Of a stretch of 12,802 nt of DNA, positions 7,579-12,802 are shown piece after piece. A model generated the notes under the pieces. That model was not told the origin of the DNA. It made no database searches and was given only the letters and a program-made list of their open reading frames with translations. Numbering within the stretch: the first letter of the stretch is position 1; every line of letters begins with the position of its first letter. A program made the translations under genes and the position numbers. This DNA is from SIG622 sp045604705 (lineage in GTDB: Bacteria; Bacillota; Clostridia; Oscillospirales; CAG-382), in assembly GCA_045604705.1 (NCBI GenBank), contig JAZUOO010000062.1:1-12802 (forward strand), given 5' to 3'.

Positions 7579-7609
7579 ATTATAATCAATTCTATTGGTT
7601 TCGAAACAA
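7579..7609 (-). promoter_or_regulatory. Possible promoter of the second reductase gene
   Basis: On the minus strand a perfect TATAAT (7579-7584) lies about 20 bases before the start codon, with TTGTTT (7604-7609) as the best -35 candidate. The spacer is 19 bases, longer than ideal, and the leader would be very short. The palindrome at 7597-7608 lies partly in this spacer, so the promoter would be repressible. The evidence is weak. Confidence 0.4.
7597..7608. promoter_or_regulatory. Palindrome GTTTCGAAAC, candidate LacI-type operator
   Basis: GTTTCGAAAC (7598-7607) is a perfect 10-bp palindrome with a central CG, extended imperfectly to ATTG...CAAT. A central CG flanked by A/T half-sites is the style of LacI-family operators, which often control sugar genes. 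It overlaps the putative promoter of the second reductase gene. No regulator gene is present in the window to pair with it. Confidence 0.4.
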
Positions 7610-7689
7610 TGTATAAATACATATATGGTAAATTTATTGAAAACTTTATTTTGTTTATGTTTTCTTCTGTCGCATTTGATAAGACGCTG

Positions 7690-7722
7690 TCTTGTACATT
7701 TAAATATATTGACAATACAAGA
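7690..7722. repeat. 7-bp inverted repeat flanking the GH89 -35 box
   Basis: TCTTGTA (7690-7696) and TACAAGA (7716-7722) are exact reverse complements on either side of the TTGACA box. The left arm is also part of AAGACgctGTCTT (7681-7693), and TGTCTTG recurs just downstream of the promoter at 7753-7759. The placement suits a repressor or activator site, but the arms are short. Confidence 0.35.
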
Positions 7723-7737
7723 TATTTGTGCTATAAT
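7709..7737 (+). promoter_or_regulatory. Consensus sigma-A promoter of the GH89 gene
   Basis: A perfect TTGACA (7709-7714), 17-base spacer and perfect TATAAT (7732-7737). Transcription should start near 7744, leaving a leader of about 124 bases before the start codon. The 309-bp gap from 7559 to 7867 holds this promoter, the weaker divergent one and the palindromes listed here; I see no gene in it. A promoter this strong usually needs a repressor. Confidence 0.88.
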
Positions 7738-7867
7738 AAATTCATAAAGCCGTGTCTTGAGCAAAAGATATTTTAAATTCACGAAAGAAAAGAACGGATT
7801 ATTATTTTGTGCAGGCAGGTTTGCGGAAATAAATTATAAATATTTTAATTAAGAAAAGGGTTAAATC

Positions 7868-10699
7868 ATGATAGTAAAGGTAATTACAGATATTGTATTT
7901 GAAAACGGAAAGTATGTCGCAAATCTGGATATGAATTATAATATAGAGAGAGTAAAAGTAACGTTCGATAAAGACTTACAGGAGCAGGGCGTCGATGCTA
8001 TGGTGGAATATGCTCAGAATTGTGTAACATCAGATCTCATCTTTTTCGCCAATGCATCCGGAAACACAGGCTCTTCTTTGCAATTTGTTCCTGATACTTA
8101 TGTAACTGCATCGGGGATATATGTAACACTCTCAAGACCCGGAATTACTGTGAGTAAATTAGAACTGTTTGTTACAGATGATGTAGATATTTCAAATAAC
8201 TACCCTTTATGCAAAGATATTGATTTGGAAAAGAACTATTATCTTGATACGGTAACAGTATTTACTCCGTCGCAGGGGTATTCGCAATATACCTTATACA
8301 CAAGTATTGATGGCAGGGATTTTGATGAAATTGCACGTAAAACCTCAAAAGACAGTTGTCCGGAAGCAGGAGAGACATACTATTTAAATGGCAAGGAAGC
8401 ACGGATTATCCGCGTTTACATAGAATATAACTCGGCATCATCAGAGGCCGTTTTGGACAAAATTGAGTTTTCGGGAAGAGAAAGCGGAACGCCCGTTAAG
8501 TATATGCCCGAAATAGTTATTCCGGATTTTAAAGACAGCGCATATAATGTTGAGATAACAGACGAAGATACTTATGAAGAAGTGTATGGTATCATAGAAC
8601 GGCATATCGGCTCCCAATATGTTTCGTGGTTTGATTTGAAACTTGCAGACGACAAAAAATACGACTATTTTGATATAAGTGACATTGACGGGAAAGTATG
8701 CATAAAAGGTAATAATGGCGTATCCCTGGCAATGGGGTTGAATTATTATCTTAAGTATTTCTGCAACGTAAACATATCTCAGGTAGGCGAGCAGGTCAAA
8801 ATGCCGTCATGCATAGTCCCGGTAGGAAACACGGTGCATAGGGAAACAAAAGCAAGAGTACGGTATGCATACAATTATTGTACATTTTCATACTCAATGG
8901 CGTTCTGGGGAGAAAAAGAATGGAGAAATGAACTGGACTGGCTTGCTTTAAATGGTGTTAATCTTGTTCTTGATACAACTGCGCAGGAGGAAGTGTGGCG
9001 AAGATTTTTAAGTAAAATCGGTTATTCGCACAGTGAGATAAAGAAATTTATTGCAGGTCCGGCGTATTATGCATGGGCATATATGGCAAATCTCACCGGC
9101 TTCGGTGGTCCTGTTCACGATTCATGGTTCGAAGAGAGAACGGAGCTTGCGAGAAAAAATCAGCTTATAATGCGTAAATTGGGTATGCATCCAATTCTTC
9201 AGGGATACAGTGGTATGGTTCCTGTCGATATACTCGATTATGATAAAAATGCTGAAGTAATCCCTCAGGGAACATGGTGTTCCTTCCGTAGACCGGCTAT
9301 GCTAATAACAACATCAGATTGTTTTAAGAAATATGCCCACAAATTTTATAAAGTACAAAAAGAGGTTTACGGTGATGTGACGGATTATTTTGCAACAGAT
9401 CCGTTCCACGAGGGTGGAATTACTCTTGATATGTCTCCACGTGAAATATCCCGTGAGGTTCTGTCTGCAATGCTTGGAGAAAATCCAAATTCTGTCTGGA
9501 TTATACAGTCGTGGCAGAAAAATCCTACATCGGAGCTTTTAAAAGGAATTGAAGATATTAAAGACGGAAAAAGCCACGCACTCATACTTGATTTATACGC
9601 AGAAAAACAGCCAAACTATTTAAAGGGCAGCCCCGAAAATCCGTTGTTTGGATACAATGTGGAATTTAATCATACACCGTGGCTTTACTGTATGCTCAAT
9701 AATTTTGGGGGTAGACTTGGAATGCATGGTCATCTTGACAACCTTGCAAGAGAAATTCCTAAAGTCCTGAATACATGCACTGCTTTTTCCGGAATTGGAA
9801 TCACTCCCGAAGCCAGTGTCAATAATCCTGTTCTTTATGAGTTTTTCTTTGAGTCTGTATGGTGTGAGGATGCTTCTGCAGATATGAAAGAAATGGACTT
9901 AACTGCATGGTTAAAAAAGTACACGTTAAGGAGATACGGTAAGGAAAGCGAAAATGTTGATAAGGCTTGGAACATTCTGAAGGATACCGTCTACAAAGCG
10001 GAGCTGAATATGCTTGGGCAGGGGGCTCCGGAATCTATCGTTAATGCAAGACCCGGACTTTACATAAATGCCGCATCAACCTGGGGTAATGCAGTTATAA
10101 GCTATGACAAGGAATTTTTAAAGGAAGCAAAAGAACTGTTGCTTAAAGATTACGATGTACTAAAGGGGAGTGAGGGTTACCTGTACGATATTATAACCAT
10201 AACACAGCAGGTTCTTTCCAATGATGCTCAGGATTTACATAAAATGATGACAAATGCATTTAATAAAGGGAATATCCGAGAGTTTGAAACATATTCAAAT
10301 GAATTTTTGAAGCTTATTGATAAAATGGACAAAATTACAGGAGCAAGTGAATATTATCTTCTTGGAAGATGGATAGAACAGGCAAAAGAGCTCGCAAAGA
10401 ATGCAGATGACTTTAGCAAACGGCTTTATGAACTTAACGCAAAAACTCTTATAACCACATGGGGGGCATACATACAGTCAGAAATCGGTGGATTGCATGA
10501 CTATTCCAATCGTCAGTGGTCAGGACTTATAGGCGACTTTTATAAGGCAAGATGGCAAAAGTGGATAGATGCACGGCTCGCAGAGCTTAAGGGCGAAACT
10601 TTTGAGAATATAGATTGGTTTGCGTGGGAATGGGCCTGGGCAAGAAGGACTGACCGATATGACGTATCACCAACACCTTTAGATATATCTGCATTTTAA
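7868..10699 (+). CDS. Alpha-N-acetylglucosaminidase, GH89 family (NAGLU-like), predicted cytoplasmic
   Basis: A 943-residue glycosidase that should release terminal alpha-linked GlcNAc, as human NAGLU does from heparan sulfate and clostridial GH89 enzymes do from mucin GlcNAc-alpha-1,4-Gal. Residues about 1-205 are beta-rich; the part from 124 to 203 (LDTVTVF, YTLYTSIDGRDFDEI, ARIIRVYIEYNSAS) resembles an F5/8-type C (CBM32-like) module. About 225-320 matches the NAGLU N-terminal domain. The TIM barrel (about 325-665) includes LDWLALNGVNLVLDTTAQEEVW and the GPAYYAWAYMANLTGFGGP motif. An all-helical C-terminal domain runs to about 935. By alignment from memory the catalytic acids are Glu515 (DPFHEGG) and Glu648 (ITPEAS). 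No signal peptide, sortase motif or membrane anchor is visible, unlike the secreted relatives, so import before cleavage is implied. AAGGG precedes the ATG by about 7 bases. Confidence 0.94.
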   Translation: MIVKVITDIVFENGKYVANLDMNYNIERVKVTFDKDLQEQGVDAMVEYAQNCVTSDLIFFANASGNTGSSLQFVPDTYVTASGIYVTLSRPGITVSKLELFVTDDVDISNNYPLCKDIDLEKNYYLDTVTVFTPSQGYSQYTLYTSIDGRDFDEIARKTSKDSCPEAGETYYLNGKEARIIRVYIEYNSASSEAVLDKIEFSGRESGTPVKYMPEIVIPDFKDSAYNVEITDEDTYEEVYGIIERHIGSQYVSWFDLKLADDKKYDYFDISDIDGKVCIKGNNGVSLAMGLNYYLKYFCNVNISQVGEQVKMPSCIVPVGNTVHRETKARVRYAYNYCTFSYSMAFWGEKEWRNELDWLALNGVNLVLDTTAQEEVWRRFLSKIGYSHSEIKKFIAGPAYYAWAYMANLTGFGGPVHDSWFEERTELARKNQLIMRKLGMHPILQGYSGMVPVDILDYDKNAEVIPQGTWCSFRRPAMLITTSDCFKKYAHKFYKVQKEVYGDVTDYFATDPFHEGGITLDMSPREISREVLSAMLGENPNSVWIIQSWQKNPTSELLKGIEDIKDGKSHALILDLYAEKQPNYLKGSPENPLFGYNVEFNHTPWLYCMLNNFGGRLGMHGHLDNLAREIPKVLNTCTAFSGIGITPEASVNNPVLYEFFFESVWCEDASADMKEMDLTAWLKKYTLRRYGKESENVDKAWNILKDTVYKAELNMLGQGAPESIVNARPGLYINAASTWGNAVISYDKEFLKEAKELLLKDYDVLKGSEGYLYDIITITQQVLSNDAQDLHKMMTNAFNKGNIREFETYSNEFLKLIDKMDKITGASEYYLLGRWIEQAKELAKNADDFSKRLYELNAKTLITTWGAYIQSEIGGLHDYSNRQWSGLIGDFYKARWQKWIDARLAELKGETFENIDWFAWEWAWARRTDRYDVSPTPLDISAF

Positions 10700-10845
10700 A
10701 TATATGTGTACATACATTGCTCTCTTTAAGTAATTATTCAATAAAGTCAAAAAAATAATGTTATCCGATTTAAACACTAAGCATACAACAGAGCGGATGG
10801 CAAAATTTGAAACAAAATATTTTTATTAAGAGTAAAAGCTTTTGG

Positions 10846-10851
10846 AAGGAG
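10846..10851 (+). promoter_or_regulatory. Ribosome binding site deciding the YegP-like start
   Basis: AAGGAG (within GGAAGGAGTT) stands 6 bases before ATG 10858-10860. The open frame extends upstream to a TTG at 10807, but that has no ribosome site and would add 17 residues unlike the family. Confidence 0.85.
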
Positions 10852-10857
10852 TTAATA

Positions 10858-11223
10858 ATGGGGAAATTTGTGATCAAAACAACAGGAACCGGCGTAAAGT
10901 TCGACCTTAAGGCAACAAACGGTCAGGTTATTCTTACAAGCGAGGTATACGCAACGGAAACCGCTTGCGAGAACGGTATCGAAAGTGTAAAGAAGAACTG
11001 TGTAGGAGCAGTTGAGGACCGGACAGCAAAAAACGTTACGGAAGTAAAGAACCCAAAGTTTGAGCTTTACGAAGACAAGGCAGGCGAGTACAGATTCCGT
11101 CTTAAAGCAACGAACGGTCAGGTAATAGGCGTATCAGAGGGCTACAAGACAAAGGCATCCGCTGAAAGCGGCATTGAAAGCGTTAAGGAAAATGCACCCG
11201 ATGCTGAGATTGTAAAAGAATAA
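10858..11223 (+). CDS. YegP/DUF1508 family small protein with two tandem repeats
   Basis: A 121-residue soluble protein made of two copies of the DUF1508 module: about 2-50 (KFDLKATNGQVILTSEVYAT... ENGIESVKKN) and about 66-117 (FRLKATNGQVIGVSEGYKTK... ESGIESVKEN). The second copy is closer to the family consensus; the first has TTGTGVKFD in place of the DKAGEYRFR seen in the second. The shared core LKATNGQV is also similar at DNA level, showing an internal duplication. The family is common in bacteria and its biochemical role is not established to my knowledge. No confident promoter is seen in the 158 bp after GH89, and no good terminator follows GH89, so some read-through is possible. A strong terminator follows this gene. 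Codon use is clean and the ribosome site strong, consistent with good expression. Confidence 0.9.
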   Translation: MGKFVIKTTGTGVKFDLKATNGQVILTSEVYATETACENGIESVKKNCVGAVEDRTAKNVTEVKNPKFELYEDKAGEYRFRLKATNGQVIGVSEGYKTKASAESGIESVKENAPDAEIVKE

Positions 11224-11232
11224 TATGTAGCT

Positions 11233-11269
11233 AAAGAGGCATTTCGCTTGTGTGAAGTGTCTCTTTTTT
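11233..11269 (+). terminator. Intrinsic terminator after the YegP-like gene
   Basis: AAAGAGGCATTTC (11233-11245) pairs with GAAGTGTCTCTTT (11254-11266) over 13 bp with two G-U wobbles and an 8-base loop. A run of six T (11264-11269) forms the end of the stem and the tail. It ends transcription 10 bases after the stop codon. Confidence 0.9.
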
Positions 11270-11603
11270 CACCGTAGATAAAATGGGCTTTTTATGGAAA
11301 ATATTGTATCTAAATGATAATGATTGAGCGTAAAGAATAAGGAAAAAGCAATCAGGGAAGAACTGAATATAAAGGATAAGATAAGTACAAAAAAACATTA
11401 CAACAGTTGCACACACAGCATTACAGATATGCTCAGGATGTGACTTTATGGATTATCCGAACTTTGTCAGATGTTATATGCAAAATGCAGTAGTTTCTCC
11501 ACCTTGATCCAGAATAATACATTCCGTAAGGTTTTGGGAATTATCAAAATTGAATAAATTGTAATAAAACAGCACATAAACACTAAATATAATCAAAAAA
11601 GGA
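11270..11603. other. Stretch of about 330 bp with no convincing gene
   Basis: No open frame here has a start codon with a ribosome site, and none matches a family I recognise. Two overlapping plus-strand frames of about 40 codons are open: one from about 11324 to the TGA at 11441-11443, the other from about 11385 to 11507. They hint at a decayed gene but could be chance. The minus-strand open frames look spurious. No strong hairpin was found. Confidence 0.5.
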
Positions 11604-11633
11604 TTGACAATATAATGATAATTGTGATAGAAT
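11604..11633 (+). promoter_or_regulatory. Sigma-A type promoter of the OPT transporter gene
   Basis: A perfect TTGACA (11604-11609), an 18-base spacer and TAGAAT (11628-11633), preceded by TGA so that it forms an extended -10 element. Transcription should start near 11640, giving a leader of about 100 bases that contains the folded element at 11652-11717. Confidence 0.75.
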
Positions 11634-11651
11634 TTCAAGGGAAAATTAGAA

Positions 11652-11717
11652 GTCGCATTTTGCGGTTTTGAAACCGAACGGGAAGTTATGCTTTCCGTCC
11701 TTTGTATGAATGGCGAC
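11652..11717 (+). promoter_or_regulatory. Predicted three-stem leader RNA upstream of the OPT transporter
   Basis: In the predicted 5' leader a closing stem GTCGC (11652-11656) pairs with GCGAC (11713-11717), extendable by ATT/AAT across a bulge. Inside are two hairpins: CGGTT/AACCG (11663-11667 with 11672-11676, 4-base loop) and ACGGGAAG/CTTTCCGT (11678-11685 with 11691-11698, 5-base loop, one G-U). The arrangement is a three-way junction just upstream of the ribosome site. It does not match any riboswitch consensus I can recall, including purine. Stems were found by eye, not by energy calculation. Confidence 0.45.
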
Positions 11718-11742
11718 ATCACAAGAAAGGAAAATTGAAAAT

Positions 11743-12802
11743 ATGGACAACCAAAAAAACTTCAAGCCTTATATTCCGGCTGAAAAGGTCACCCCTGAAA
11801 TAACTGTTGCATCAATAGTTATGGGTATTCTTCTTGCCGTAGTATTTGGTGCGGCAAACGCATATCTCGGTCTCCGTGTCGGTATGACCGTATCTGCTTC
11901 TATTCCCGCAGCGGTTATCGCTATGGGGGTTATCCGTGTTATTATGCGTAAAAACTCAATTCTCGAAAGCAACATTGTTCAGACTATAGGCTCTGCAGGT
12001 GAATCTGTGGCAGCAGGCGCCATCTTTACGCTTCCCGCACTCTTCCTGTGGGCATCCGAGGGCAAGATGGACAAGCCCGGTGTTCTTGAAATTACACTTA
12101 TCGCACTTATCGGCGGTCTTCTCGGTGTATTTTTCATGATTCCGCTTCGTAATGCACTTATAGTTCGTGAGCATGGCGTTCTTCCTTATCCGGAGGGAAC
12201 AGCTTGTGCAGAAGTGCTTCTTGCAGGCGAAAAGGGCGGCTCAAGTGCTTCCACGGTATTTGCAGGTATGGGCTTTGCTGCAGCTTTCAAATTTATTATT
12301 GACGGTATCAAGGCTGTTCCGGGTGAAATCGGCTTCCGTGTAAAGGGTTTTGCCGGTGAGATCGGTACACAGATTTATCCTGCCGTAATGAGCGTAGGTT
12401 ATATCTGCGGCCCGAGAATTTCCTCCTATATGTTTGCGGGCGGTATTCTCAGCTGGCTTGTTCTTATTCCGCTTATAGTGCTTTTCGGTGGAGATGCAAT
12501 AATTGCACCGGCTTCAAAGTCCATTGCAGAGGTCTATGCAGCAGACGGTGCCAGTGGCATTTGGGGAAGTTACATCAGATACATCGGTGCAGGCGCACTT
12601 GCCGCAGGCGGGATTATCAGCCTTATTAAGTCACTTCCTCTTATCGTTCGTACATTCAGAGATTCCCTTAAAAGTATGGGAGGAGCCAAGGGCAGCGGTG
12701 CGAGAACCGAGCAGGATCTCAATATGAAGATAGTTCTCTTAGTTATCGCAGTTCTTACTCTCCTTGTATGGCTTATTCCCGCTATTCCCGTATCTCTTCT
12801 CG
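11743..12802 (+). CDS. OPT family oligopeptide transporter (partial, C-terminus off the window)
   Basis: The first 353 residues of a polytopic membrane transporter of the OPT family, which carries oligopeptides or metal chelates; full members have roughly 600-700 residues. The N-terminus KPYIPAEKVTPEITVASI is typical. Hydrophobic segments cluster at about 20-42, 52-66, 88-103, 114-135, 171-189, 212-224, 230-249, 281-297 and 329-349. Conserved-looking segments are ESNIVQTIGSAGES (75-88) and LPYPEGTACAEVL (147-159). I start it at ATG 11743, with GAAAGGA (11725-11731) 11 bases upstream. An in-frame ATG at 11710 would add 11 residues but lacks a ribosome site and lies inside the predicted leader stem. 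The gene is separated from the glycan genes by its own promoter and appears functionally unrelated. Confidence 0.92.
   Translation, partial: MDNQKNFKPYIPAEKVTPEITVASIVMGILLAVVFGAANAYLGLRVGMTVSASIPAAVIAMGVIRVIMRKNSILESNIVQTIGSAGESVAAGAIFTLPALFLWASEGKMDKPGVLEITLIALIGGLLGVFFMIPLRNALIVREHGVLPYPEGTACAEVLLAGEKGGSSASTVFAGMGFAAAFKFIIDGIKAVPGEIGFRVKGFAGEIGTQIYPAVMSVGYICGPRISSYMFAGGILSWLVLIPLIVLFGGDAIIAPASKSIAEVYAADGASGIWGSYIRYIGAGALAAGGIISLIKSLPLIVRTFRDSLKSMGGAKGSGARTEQDLNMKIVLLVIAVLTLLVWLIPAIPVSLL

Noticed and set aside
7555..7782. 75-codon minus-strand open frame between the second reductase and GH89
   Set aside because: It covers a promoter region, is AT-rich, has no ribosome site and overlaps the reductase start.
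10700..10760. Weak hairpins after the GH89 stop as a terminator
   Set aside because: The TATGTGTACATA and CTTTA/TAAAG pairings are short and AT-rich, without a stem plus T-run.
10746..10790. Possible promoter TTATCC-17-TACAAC before the YegP-like gene
   Set aside because: Both boxes match the consensus poorly; chance occurrence is likely in this AT-rich stretch.
10807..10857. 17-residue N-terminal extension of the YegP-like protein from a TTG
   Set aside because: There is no ribosome site before the TTG, and the strong AAGGAG sits immediately before ATG 10858, where the family similarity begins.
11652..11717. Purine riboswitch for the OPT leader
   Set aside because: It is a three-way junction of similar size, but the loops are 4 and 5 bases and the conserved junction sequences are not present.
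11231..11722. Two minus-strand open frames of 61 and 82 codons
   Set aside because: They overlap the terminator and the OPT promoter and leader, have no ribosome site and show low-complexity hydrophobic content.

Overview
The window looks like chromosomal DNA of a low-GC, anaerobic Gram-positive bacterium, most likely a gut Clostridia (Oscillospiraceae/Ruminococcaceae or Lachnospiraceae type). The reasons are strong AGGAGG-like ribosome sites, near-consensus TTGACA/TATAAT promoters, lipoprotein-type binding proteins, two ferredoxin-fused oxidoreductases, and the gene families themselves. The genus is inference. I saw no rRNA, tRNA, CRISPR array, transposase or phage gene.

Layout. At 1-289 (minus) is the N-terminal part of a small lipoprotein with its own promoter. 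At 411-5000 (minus) is a four-gene operon for a carbohydrate ABC importer of the CUT1 type. In transcription order it encodes ATPase, MalF-like permease, MalG-like permease and a large binding lipoprotein, with gaps of 10 and 15 bp and an ATGA overlap. A compact divergent promoter region (5051-5155) separates it from a plus-strand aldo/keto reductase with a C-terminal 2x[4Fe-4S] domain (5216-6340). A second reductase of the same architecture converges on it from the minus strand (6383-7558), and the two share a bidirectional terminator. From a second divergent region starts a 943-residue GH89 alpha-N-acetylglucosaminidase (7868-10699) with a perfect-consensus promoter and no signal peptide.

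The remainder looks unrelated. It holds a small two-repeat YegP/DUF1508 protein (10858-11223) with a strong terminator, a roughly 330 bp stretch with no convincing gene, and then a promoter and structured leader driving an OPT-family oligopeptide transporter that runs off the right edge (11743 onward).

How the genes may work together (inference): the importer brings alpha-GlcNAc-capped or related oligosaccharides into the cell, the cytoplasmic GH89 enzyme removes terminal alpha-GlcNAc, and the two Fe-S reductases perform a redox step on the sugar or an aglycone, or re-oxidise cofactor. No regulator, extracellular glycosidase or GlcNAc-catabolic gene lies in the window, so the pathway is a hypothesis from gene neighbourhood. 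The intergenic regions carry several palindromes placed like operators.
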